From: JALXDT01 sp964634755
GTDB lineage: Bacteria > Acidobacteriota > Aminicenantia > JAMOAD01
DNA: 6,502 nucleotides
NCBI GenBank assembly: GCA_964634755.1
Contig: CAZWJH010000115.1
Coordinates: 1 to 6,502 of the forward strand
Reading direction: 5' to 3'
Positions 1 to 5,879 of the stretch are shown one piece after another; position 1 is the stretch's first letter, and each line of letters starts with the position of its first letter. The position numbers and the translations under genes were made by a program. The notes beneath the pieces are model-generated. The model had not been told where the DNA came from. It saw nothing but the letters and a program-made list of their open reading frames with translations, and did not search any database.

Positions 1-61
1 TAAGAGATACCCCCTTTCCCATTAATCTTTTTTCAATACTTTCCCTTAGTTTTTCAAGCAT
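1..61 (-). CDS. 5' end of an unidentified gene, truncated by the window edge
   Basis: Twenty codons are visible from an ATG at 61, reading MLEKLRESIEKRLMGKGVSL, and the frame is still open at position 1. The start is supported by a strong Shine-Dalgarno run (GGGGGA on the minus strand, about 69-73) 7 nt before the ATG, and by a good sigma-70-like promoter just upstream. The visible residues are charged and probably alpha-helical, with no signal peptide. They are too few to assign a family. With its own promoter and over 320 nt of non-coding DNA separating it from the ABC transporter gene, it is probably a separate transcription unit and not the last gene of the radical SAM operon. Confidence 0.6.
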   Translation of the reverse strand, partial: MLEKLRESIEKRLMGKGVSL

Positions 62-90
62 TGTTTGTCCCCCGATAATAAATGTTTAAT

Positions 91-120
91 ATGATAGAAT
101 AGTCGATATTGATTTGTCAA
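91..120 (-). promoter_or_regulatory. Sigma-70-type promoter for the gene starting at 61
   Basis: On the minus strand a perfect -35 hexamer TTGACA (120-115) is followed after 18 nt by TATCAT (96-91), which matches the -10 consensus at five of six positions. Transcription would begin near 84, giving a leader of a little over 20 nt that contains the GGGGGA ribosome-binding site. The position immediately before a start codon with a good ribosome-binding site makes a chance match less likely in this AT-rich DNA. Confidence 0.6.
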
Positions 121-247
121 ATAAAAAACAAAATCTCGTACCTCAGATAAAGAAAAAGCTTAATGCTTTAAGCCCCAAAAAGCTGATAGAAAGGCTGTTC
201 GGCTACTCGGCTTTAAGTAGACTGTCTCGTTTCAATCCTTTGTAAAG
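121..247. other. Non-coding stretch, no gene found
   Basis: This segment lies between the heptad repeats and the promoter at 91-120. Both strands are broken by stops and no RNA gene could be recognised. Short self-complementary pieces are present: CTTTAAGCC near 166-174 faces GGCTTTAAG near 208-216 with one mismatch, leaving a loop of about 30 nt. This could be a weak terminator-like or structured RNA element, but there is no U-tract. A riboswitch was considered but no known consensus fits. Confidence 0.3.
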
Positions 248-411
248 CAGTAAAAAGTAGAAAATATAAAGTATAAAGTTGTTTTTATAATTTGTTCTTT
301 CAACTTTTGACTTTTGACTTTAAACTGTTTTACTTTCTACTACTTTACTTTTGACTTTGTACTTTCTTGACAAGTGCCTTACTTTCAACTTTCTACTTTG
401 TACTTTGTACT
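248..411. repeat. Two facing arrays of AAAGT/ACTTT heptad repeats
   Basis: A 7-bp unit recurs in register. On the plus strand AAAGTNN-type units start at 254, 261 (degenerate), 268 and 275. After a spacer of about 20 nt the unit appears in the opposite orientation, ACTTTNN, starting at 303, 310, 317, then 347, 354, 361, and again at 381, 388, 395 and 402, with degenerate copies between. The two orientations form a long imperfect inverted repeat whose inner arms are AAGTTG and CAACTT. The array runs into the 3' end of the ABC transporter gene and encodes its last residues. Origin and function are unknown. Replication slippage or a dispersed genomic repeat are both possible. Confidence 0.65.
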
Positions 412-2031
412 AATTTCTATCTCCTTCCACCCTTCTTCGACTGTTTCCTCATTATGCGATATCTTTATTATTATCTTATCTCTGAATCTTTTTAATATCA
501 TCCCTTCTATCTCTTTTGCGGTTTTTTTGTCAATATTAGATGTCGCCTCATCAAGGATTATCATATCGGGATCCTTTATCAATGCTCTCGCCAATGCAAT
601 CCTCTGCCTCTCTCCTCCCGAAAAATTATACCCCTTCTCGGATATCTCATAATCCAATCCTTCTCCGAGTGATTCTATTTTCTCCGATATACCGCACTCT
701 TTCAAAACAGCTTTTATCTCTTCATCCGTTATCCCTTTCTCATCTTTAAGAAGTATATTATCTCTTACGGTTCTGTTAAATAAAAATATATTCTGAGATA
801 CATATCCGATTCTATCCCTCAGTCTTTTCAAATCAAGCTCCTTCAGATTTATCCCGTTATAGTATATGCTTCCACCTTTCGGTTTGTATAAACCGAGTAA
901 AAGTTTTACAAGGGTTGATTTACCGCTTCCCGATTCACCCTTTATAATCACCTTCTCCCCTTTTTTTATTTTAAAATTCAAACCCTTTATTATCTCCTTT
1001 TCACCATCATAGGAAAATTTCAGATTCCTTATCTCTACGCTATCTATCTCATCTATCTTTTTTTCTCCGCTATCTTCCGGTAAAATGTCGAAAAGCTCCT
1101 TTATCCTTTTGTAGCTTTCCTTGGAATTACTTAAATATACCAGTGAATTAATCATATCTTTAAATGAGATTACAATAATTCCAAGATAACCCCAAATTGC
1201 AATAAAAGAGGACAAAAATATTCTCCCATTAATAACATCAACAAATCCAATATAAAAAGATATAACCATTATTAAGCTTATAATAAAATCAGATATGGAA
1301 AAATAGACTGAAAAAATTTTATTTCTTTCTATTTCTACATTTTGAATTTTTCTAAGTATATTCAATGTATTGTTTTTCTCTTTCTTTTCAAGTGAAAAAA
1401 CTTTGATAACTTCTATTCCCTGAAAAATATCTGACAATTTTCCTCCGGCATTTTCCAATGAATTTAATAATTTCAAGTTAACTTTATCTATAGCTTTTCT
1501 GTAAAAAAAAGCAAAGAATAATATACTTAATAAAATTCCAAACGAAACAATAAAAATTTTAAAACTAAAGATAATTAAAATAACTGAGATTATTAATAGT
1601 TTCATAATATTGATAAAAAAGGTTAGAAAACGCTCCGAAAAGAGAAAACATAGAGCAGCGACATCTGTCCTAAGTCTCTCAATAAGATTCCCCGAGTGTT
1701 TTGCATCAAAAAAATTCAATGGATAATTAAAAATACTATTTAATATTTTTTCATTGATCATTAAATTTATATTTTTTTGAAATTTAAAAAATGCAACTTG
1801 ATTCTTATAATTAAAAAAAACCTTTAATAAAAGTGTGAAAAAAAACAACAGGAAAAGAACCACAATATATTCATACTTATATTTCGGGGATAAATTACTA
1901 TTTAACACCTCAATTCCCCATTTAGGGTACAGGGGAAAAAGCATTGAAAAACACATTGAGACAAACAAGAATACCACAACTTTCTTTCCCTTCATCCAAT
2001 AAGTAAATATAAGCTTTTTAATTGAGCTCAT
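385..2031 (-). CDS. ABC exporter half-transporter (fused membrane domain and ATPase)
   Basis: This 548-residue protein has the MsbA/LmrA/peptide-exporter layout: an N-terminal transmembrane domain (about residues 15-300, several long hydrophobic segments) followed by a complete nucleotide-binding domain. ATPase motifs are intact: Walker A GESGSGKST (365-373), Q-loop Gln413, signature SGGERQ (471-476), Walker B IILDEATS (491-498, catalytic Glu495) and switch His526. It should work as a homodimer in the inner membrane. There is no N-terminal C39 peptidase domain, so it cannot cut a leader peptide itself. Its ATG overlaps the stop of the upstream propeller gene (ATGA), with only a weak ribosome-binding site, so translation is probably coupled. 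As last gene of a RiPP-like operon it is the likely exporter of the modified peptide, or gives self-protection (inference). The last residues (STKYKVES) come from the intergenic heptad repeat, so the C-terminus may not be ancestral. Confidence 0.93.
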   Translation of the reverse strand: MSSIKKLIFTYWMKGKKVVVFLFVSMCFSMLFPLYPKWGIEVLNSNLSPKYKYEYIVVLFLLFFFTLLLKVFFNYKNQVAFFKFQKNINLMINEKILNSIFNYPLNFFDAKHSGNLIERLRTDVAALCFLFSERFLTFFINIMKLLIISVILIIFSFKIFIVSFGILLSILFFAFFYRKAIDKVNLKLLNSLENAGGKLSDIFQGIEVIKVFSLEKKEKNNTLNILRKIQNVEIERNKIFSVYFSISDFIISLIMVISFYIGFVDVINGRIFLSSFIAIWGYLGIIVISFKDMINSLVYLSNSKESYKRIKELFDILPEDSGEKKIDEIDSVEIRNLKFSYDGEKEIIKGLNFKIKKGEKVIIKGESGSGKSTLVKLLLGLYKPKGGSIYYNGINLKELDLKRLRDRIGYVSQNIFLFNRTVRDNILLKDEKGITDEEIKAVLKECGISEKIESLGEGLDYEISEKGYNFSGGERQRIALARALIKDPDMIILDEATSNIDKKTAKEIEGMILKRFRDKIIIKISHNEETVEEGWKEIEISTKYKVES

Positions 2032-3077
2032 ATTATTTTTATCTTTTCTACTCTCATATTATCTTCATTATTAAACATAACATAAATATTTTTCTCCTTA
2101 GCAGTAAAAATTGTTTGTTTTAGATCAGAGGAAGATTCTATTCCTTTGATTTTTAGAAACACACTATCAATATATTTTCCTTTTAAAGAATATCTATCTA
2201 TCAGTATCCCCCGATTTTTATTAACCTTTGATGTAAAAACCCACAATTGTTTATTTACAACAATCATTTTTTGTATATCATCATAATACTCTTTCACAAA
2301 GCCTCTTTTTTGGTAATCTTTTTTATTTTTTATCTTTACCGATACAAAATCTTTCTTTATCGTTTGAATTATCTTCTCCGAATCTAAATCAAAAATATTT
2401 ATCATATACTTTCTATTTGTTGCAATGTATAAATATTTGTTTTTATAATAACAATACCTGACTTTTTCTATTTCATTTGCTCCTACTCCTCTTTCTCCTT
2501 TAAATATAACCCATTTTGATAGAAAATAAACATTATATTTAACAAAAGTGCCATCAAAAAAAACTTTATACATATTCCATTTCACATCTAAATTCGATAT
2601 TTTATTTTTTATTTTGTCAAACGGTATCTCATATTTAAGCATCAGACATTTTTCTTTATCGCAGATTAATAATTTTTGCATACTTTTCTTTGCTCTAAAT
2701 TCTTTAATGAATTTTCCGTTTGTCTTATAACAAACAATTTTATGCGGGATAAACTGGTTTATAAAAACCAAATCCTTATAAAAAACAAAACTTTCAATAT
2801 TAAGTAGTTCCCCGGGACCTTGTCCGTATTTAAACAAATTCCCCATATATTTACCTTTGCGAGAAAATCTGAGAAGCTGTTTTTTCCCCATAATAAAAAT
2901 ATCTCCATTATTATCAATTCTTATTTCAGAAGGATTTACAAATATAAATTGACTGTTTTCTTTGATCACAATTTCCTTTTTGTATTTTATTGTTTTAAAA
3001 TTACCTGTGTAATCCGTTTTTGCATAAACTAAAAAAGATAATATCATAATAAATAACAAAACCAATTTTTTCATCAT
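2028..3077 (-). CDS. Secreted six-bladed beta-propeller protein
   Basis: This is a 349-residue protein with a clear Sec signal peptide (KK followed by a hydrophobic core, residues 3-17, and a likely cut after VYA at 17-19). The mature part shows repeated beta-strand blade patterns such as 'IDNNGDIFIM' (54-63), and the motif GQGPGE (85-90), which is a hallmark of the six-bladed beta-propeller proteins common in Bacteroidetes and related lineages (6-bladed beta-propeller/BF3164-like families). It should act outside the cytoplasm as a binding or scaffold module. No catalytic motif is visible. It directly follows a second propeller gene, overlapping its stop. Two adjacent ATGs (3077 and 3074) follow a GGAGG. 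The second has the better spacing (6 nt), so the true protein may be one residue shorter. Its role with the peptide, such as binding, processing or sensing, is not shown by the sequence. Confidence 0.8.
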   Translation of the reverse strand: MMKKLVLLFIMILSFLVYAKTDYTGNFKTIKYKKEIVIKENSQFIFVNPSEIRIDNNGDIFIMGKKQLLRFSRKGKYMGNLFKYGQGPGELLNIESFVFYKDLVFINQFIPHKIVCYKTNGKFIKEFRAKKSMQKLLICDKEKCLMLKYEIPFDKIKNKISNLDVKWNMYKVFFDGTFVKYNVYFLSKWVIFKGERGVGANEIEKVRYCYYKNKYLYIATNRKYMINIFDLDSEKIIQTIKKDFVSVKIKNKKDYQKRGFVKEYYDDIQKMIVVNKQLWVFTSKVNKNRGILIDRYSLKGKYIDSVFLKIKGIESSSDLKQTIFTAKEKNIYVMFNNEDNMRVEKIKII

Positions 3078-4051
3078 TTACCTCCGAAAGAAAACCTAAA
3101 TTCGAATAAAAAACCTTGTTTCCCTGTATTTTTAAAAAATAGTAGAATGTTTTTACAATAATCGGCAGGTTCCCCGAAATTAAATCCCTTTTTCTCAAAT
3201 AAAAAGGACACTTTATTTCCTTCAATTTTATAAAAGATAATATCATCCACTTTATCCCTGCCATCTCTTGATTTGATAAGTACAAAATACAATTTCTTTT
3301 TTTCTATGAAAAACTTTATTCTATTAAAAATCAATGTTTCTGAAATCCACAAACCTTCGGCGACTTTTTTCCTGATTACCCTGTTTTTTCGATATTTTCT
3401 AAGAAAAGCCATCCGATTAATCAATTTGGAAGTTTTTAAATCATATACAAGAATATTCATATTTTGAAGATTCATAGTGTATAATTTTTTGTTAAAAATT
3501 ATAAAATGTTGCTTATCATTTAATTGATACGGGCAATCCGTAGTTCCGAATTCAGTTATTATCTTTCTGCTTTTTAAATCATACAAGCAAAAATTTTTAT
3601 ATTTTTTACCCTTCTCATAAGGCGGCTCGGGAAGATTTATTAACACTACTTTATTCTCATCTAAAAAATCAAAATAAATACCTTTTTGTTTCATAAATTC
3701 ATACGAATTTAACAATTTCCCTTTTTTATCAAATTCTTTCAAAACAAATCCATCATTTTTAATAAAAAAAAGATTATTTGTAAATTTATTTACCTTCAAA
3801 ATCAAATATCTTTTTAAATTAGAATTAGAAAAAGCATGTTTTTCCTTTTCTCCCGAAAATAATAAGTTACAAACTTTTCCACTGTTTTGAGAAAAGACAA
3901 AAATATTTTCATTATCACAGGAAACAGATGATATTCTATCCTTAATGATGATAGAAAATGTTTTTGTAAAATCCAAAGCTTCACAATCAGCATATAAATA
4001 TCCAATAGACCACAAAGAAATAATTATCAGAAAAGTCTTTAAACTTCTCAT
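3074..4051 (-). CDS. Secreted beta-propeller-like protein, divergent
   Basis: This is a 325-residue protein with an N-terminal signal peptide (MRSLK, hydrophobic core 6-20, likely cut after LYA at 19-21). The cut is followed by DC, but Asp before the Cys argues against a lipoprotein. The remainder is built of short beta-strand repeats such as 'CLYDLKSRKIITEFG' (155-169) and 'ILVYDLKTSKLINRM' (200-214), typical of propeller blades. A degenerate GTTDCPYQ (169-176) falls at the kind of position where the next protein has GQGPGE, suggesting the two are distant paralogues (inference). Several Cys residues (23, 45, 61, 155, 173, 299) could form disulfides outside the cell. The start at 4051 gives a complete signal peptide but has no good Shine-Dalgarno; the nearest GGAGG-like sequence is locked in the stem-loop upstream. 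It overlaps the next gene by 4 nt. I do not recognise a specific function. Confidence 0.7.
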   Translation of the reverse strand: MRSLKTFLIIISLWSIGYLYADCEALDFTKTFSIIIKDRISSVSCDNENIFVFSQNSGKVCNLLFSGEKEKHAFSNSNLKRYLILKVNKFTNNLFFIKNDGFVLKEFDKKGKLLNSYEFMKQKGIYFDFLDENKVVLINLPEPPYEKGKKYKNFCLYDLKSRKIITEFGTTDCPYQLNDKQHFIIFNKKLYTMNLQNMNILVYDLKTSKLINRMAFLRKYRKNRVIRKKVAEGLWISETLIFNRIKFFIEKKKLYFVLIKSRDGRDKVDDIIFYKIEGNKVSFLFEKKGFNFGEPADYCKNILLFFKNTGKQGFLFEFRFSFGGK

Positions 4052-4071
4052 TATCTTTTTATATTATAAAT

Positions 4072-4109
4072 TTGAAAGAAGGAGGTTTCTCACCTCCTCC
4101 TTCCTTCAA
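4072..4109 (-). promoter_or_regulatory. Intercistronic stem-loop after the precursor gene
   Basis: In the minus-strand transcript TTGAAGGAAGGAGG (4109-4096) pairs with CCTCCTTCTTTCAA (4085-4072): 14 pairs, 13 Watson-Crick and one G-U, around a 10-nt loop. It starts 2 nt after the precursor stop codon and ends about 20 nt before the next start. No U-run follows it on the transcribed strand, so it is not a canonical intrinsic terminator. Leaky termination, protection of the precursor mRNA from 3' exonucleases, or a processing site are all plausible. The 5' arm and loop carry a GGAGGAGGTG sequence that resembles a ribosome-binding site but is hidden by the pairing. Confidence 0.75.
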
Positions 4110-4111
4110 TG

Positions 4112-4267
4112 TCATTTTTTGGGTGGAGTGACTTCAATATAATAAGTAGTTTCCCACCTCTTTCCATCAATTACAACAGAACAATAACATCCTGCATCAA
4201 TAGCACTTGTTTCAGTTAACTTTTTGGGATATTTTACCCAAACTAAATTTTCACTTTGATTTTTCAT
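4112..4267 (-). CDS. Candidate RiPP precursor peptide (51 aa), substrate of the adjacent radical SAM enzyme
   Basis: This short ORF of 51 codons begins at an ATG that overlaps the stop of the radical SAM gene (ATGA). A perfect AAGGAGG sits 6 nt upstream, the strongest ribosome-binding site in the window. The N-terminal part (1-24, starting MKNQSENLVWVKYPKK) is polar and could be a leader. An Ala-Gly at 25-26 precedes the segment CYCSVVIDGKRWETTYYIEV (27-46), which holds two Cys (27 and 29, CxC), Trp38 and Tyr28, 42 and 43. A tail of TPPKK follows. Size, position next to a SPASM enzyme, ribosome-binding site strength and the stem-loop right after it fit a RiPP precursor. No known precursor family is recognised and the modification is unknown: a Cys thioether or an aromatic cyclophane are options. 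Residues 30-46 alternate polar and hydrophobic around Asp-Gly, suggesting a beta-hairpin. A small accessory protein is the main alternative. Confidence 0.72.
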   Translation of the reverse strand: MKNQSENLVWVKYPKKLTETSAIDAGCYCSVVIDGKRWETTYYIEVTPPKK

Positions 4268-5595
4268 AATGTACCTCCTTTTTTTTGTTTTAAATATAGT
4301 TTTTTTAAATTTTCAATAAATCTTTTTTCTTTATCAGCTTTATTACACAAGCCAACTTTCTTTTTTTGTATTACTAGTTCATATGGACAAATTTTCCCCC
4401 CACATACAGGAAGCATTGAACAATTTATACATTCTTCATCTTTAAATTTATCATAATCTTGCCATTTTGTATAATTATGTGACTTCTTAAACAAACTGTC
4501 TTTTATGTTTCCACAATATTCTTTCTCTTCTCCAACAAGTCTATCGCATTTATAAATATTCCCTTCGGGATCTACTCCAAAAGTTAATTCACTCAATGCC
4601 AAACACCCAAATAAATCGATCTTAGGCAAAACAGGATGAGAATAATTTTCCATCATTTTATTAATCCCATAAATATCTTCATAATGATCAATTTCATTAT
4701 CTTCAATTATCTTTTCCTTTGCTTTATTACAAACATATCCATACTTTGCAACCCTAGAAGCCCCTATTTCAAATTTTTCAAATGAAAAAAATTTTTTATT
4801 TTCAAATTCATTGATTAACTGCGAAATAAAATTTATGTTGTCTTTATCAATATTGATTCTTACAAATACATACCCCCCCTCATTTAAAAGCGTATATATA
4901 TTTTTAATTATTCTATCATATGTACCTTTATCATTTAAAAGCTTTCTTCTTTTATCATGTATTTCCTTAGGACCATCAACAGTTATTTGAAAAAATTCTA
5001 TTTTATTTTTTAATAAAAGTTTAATTCTTTCCTTGTTTAATAAATATCCATTCGTTGAAATTCCTGAGAAATATATAATGTCATGATTATTGCAAAAAGA
5101 TATTATGTTCTTAGAAAGATTATCAATGATATCAATTGCCAACAATGGCTCACCCCCATACCAAAAAACATCAATTCTTTTGGTACTACTTTTTGAGAAT
5201 GCTTTTATATATTCAATAATATAATTCATTATTTCATTGCTCATATATTTTCCAGGAAATTTTGTTTTCTGATAACAATAGCTACAGTTAAAATTACAGG
5301 CAAAGGTAGGACATATTTGTAGTCCAAAAGAATGTCTTCTTCTAATTAAAGTTTCTCTTATTTGTAGCAATTTATCTACTTCATTAAGTTCACTATTTAC
5401 AACAAAATTACCTTTTTTAAGTTCTTTCAATGTTTTTAAATCTATTTCATTTATTTTGTCATTTTTTAGACTATAAAAAATGTCTTTTCTCAATTCAATC
5501 ATCGATAGAGAAGAATTGTTAAAGACTATGTATTTGTTTTCTATTTGTTCAATATAAATATTAAATTGCGATTTTTTTAAATTTTTTTCATACAT
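4264..5595 (-). CDS. Radical SAM/SPASM peptide-modifying enzyme
   Basis: A protein of 443 residues from the ATG at 5595. The first ~90 residues resemble the N-terminal region of peptide-maturing radical SAM proteins, which often helps bind the leader peptide (inference). The radical SAM core follows, with CX3CX2C (Cys100, 104, 107, in ACNFNCSYCYQ) for the SAM-binding 4Fe-4S cluster, then WYGGEP (about 145-150), ISTNG and ITVDGPKEIH. The C-terminal SPASM region has Cys331, a GX4C ending at Cys350, CX2CX5CX4C (389, 392, 398, 403) and Cys417, enough for two auxiliary Fe-S clusters. Cys361 is extra. SPASM enzymes install radical-made crosslinks in peptides, such as thioethers or carbon-carbon bonds; this enzyme's chemistry cannot be read from sequence. 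A longer form starting at a TTG (5622) is possible, but AAAGGA abuts that codon with no spacing, so the ATG preceded by GGAAAGAG is preferred. It is the first large gene after the sigma-54 promoter, and its stop overlaps the precursor start. Confidence 0.93.
   Translation of the reverse strand: MYEKNLKKSQFNIYIEQIENKYIVFNNSSLSMIELRKDIFYSLKNDKINEIDLKTLKELKKGNFVVNSELNEVDKLLQIRETLIRRRHSFGLQICPTFACNFNCSYCYQKTKFPGKYMSNEIMNYIIEYIKAFSKSSTKRIDVFWYGGEPLLAIDIIDNLSKNIISFCNNHDIIYFSGISTNGYLLNKERIKLLLKNKIEFFQITVDGPKEIHDKRRKLLNDKGTYDRIIKNIYTLLNEGGYVFVRINIDKDNINFISQLINEFENKKFFSFEKFEIGASRVAKYGYVCNKAKEKIIEDNEIDHYEDIYGINKMMENYSHPVLPKIDLFGCLALSELTFGVDPEGNIYKCDRLVGEEKEYCGNIKDSLFKKSHNYTKWQDYDKFKDEECINCSMLPVCGGKICPYELVIQKKKVGLCNKADKEKRFIENLKKLYLKQKKGGTL
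4274..4280 (-). promoter_or_regulatory. Strong Shine-Dalgarno of the precursor gene
   Basis: AAGGAGG on the minus strand lies 6 nt before the ATG at 4267. It sits inside the final codons of the radical SAM gene, where it encodes the Lys-Gly-Gly of the C-terminal KKGGTL. Its full anti-SD match contrasts with the weak sites before the enzyme gene, the first propeller gene and the ABC gene, as expected if the small peptide is made in excess. Confidence 0.75.
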
Positions 5596-5693
5596 TTGCA
5601 CACTCTTTCCACTTCTTATCAATCCTTTGTAATAAATAGAATAATTTTCCCTTAATTACACCAAGTTTACTTTCTTTCATAATAAATAATATA

Positions 5694-5710
5694 GGCAAAA
5701 ACCGTGCCAC
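5694..5710 (-). promoter_or_regulatory. Sigma-54 (RpoN) -24/-12 promoter of the radical SAM operon
   Basis: The minus strand reads GTGGCACGGTTTTTGCC. This matches the sigma-54 core TGGCACG-R-N3-TTGC at every defined position, with GG and GC separated by exactly 10 nt. Only the flanking Y and W positions differ. The GC doublet (5696-5695) places the transcription start near 5683, about 88 nt before the radical SAM ATG. A GC-containing match this complete is unlikely by chance in such AT-rich DNA. It lies directly downstream of a gene for a sigma-54 activator and of repeated palindromes in the usual activator position. Confidence 0.85.
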
Positions 5711-5784
5711 AGAGGTTAATAGCCGAAGACTATTGAAATTAAAGGATTCTTGTTTTTTTGACATTTCCAATCTTTCGCCTTCAG

Positions 5785-5800
5785 ATAACCTATCGGTTAT
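5785..5800. promoter_or_regulatory. Palindromic activator site 1 (promoter-proximal)
   Basis: The sequence ATAACCTATCGGTTAT has perfect 6-bp arms around a 4-nt centre. Its centre lies about 110 bp upstream of the predicted sigma-54 transcription start, within the usual range for enhancer-binding-protein sites. It shares its arms with two further copies upstream. Binding by the adjacent activator is inferred. Confidence 0.65.
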
Positions 5801-5825
5801 TTAATTTATCAAACAATCCCATTCC

Positions 5826-5840
5826 CATTGACATTCAATG
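5826..5840. repeat. Short inverted repeat CATTGA-cat-TCAATG
   Basis: Perfect 6-bp arms flank a 3-nt centre, between activator sites 1 and 2. The sequence is unrelated to the ATAACC palindromes. It could bind a different regulator or form a small hairpin at the end of the activator mRNA. In AT-rich DNA a chance occurrence cannot be excluded. Confidence 0.3.
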
Positions 5841-5858
5841 ATTTTCGTTTATTTTTAG

Positions 5859-5874
5859 ATAGCCTATTGGTTAT
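5859..5874. promoter_or_regulatory. Palindromic activator site 2
   Basis: The sequence ATAGCCTATTGGTTAT matches sites 1 and 3 with a single arm mismatch (G for A in the left arm). It begins 21 bp from site 3 and 74 bp from site 1. It is enclosed by a wider inverted repeat, TTAGATA (5855-5861) and TATCTAA (5874-5880), which could alternatively form a hairpin behind the activator gene. Confidence 0.6.
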
Positions 5875-5879
5875 ATCTA

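Noticed and set aside
121..247. Cyclic-di-GMP or other riboswitch
   Set aside because: A few AAAGCC/GGGGC motifs recall such elements, but the conserved core and the pairing layout are absent on both strands.
228..248. CRISPR-repeat-like end (GGATTGAAAC on the minus strand, with CTTTACAAAG beside it)
   Set aside because: It occurs only once, with no second repeat or spacer, so there is no array. A relic cannot be shown.
374..652. 92-codon plus-strand frame opposite the ABC ATPase domain
   Set aside because: It is antisense to conserved ATPase motifs and partly made of the heptad repeats. No independent coding evidence exists.
3001..3285. 94-codon minus-strand frame overlapping the junction of the two propeller genes
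   Set aside because: It lies in another frame over two well-supported genes and shows no ribosome-binding site or protein-like pattern of its own.
4052..4091. TATAAT (minus strand, 4068-4063) as a promoter for the first propeller gene
   Set aside because: There is no -35 hexamer at the proper distance, and the start would fall only a few nt before the ATG. Such hexamers are common in AT-rich DNA.
5596..5622. Nine-residue N-terminal extension of the radical SAM protein from TTG 5622
   Set aside because: The purine run AAAGGA abuts the TTG with no spacing, whereas the ATG at 5595 has a usable ribosome-binding site. The extension adds no recognisable family residues.
5588..5770. 60-codon reading frame beginning at TTG 5770
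   Set aside because: Its middle is the sigma-54 promoter itself, which produces the apparent hydrophobic stretch ARFLPILFI. The start codon is weak and lacks a ribosome-binding site. Only the part after 5680 is kept as a weak possibility.
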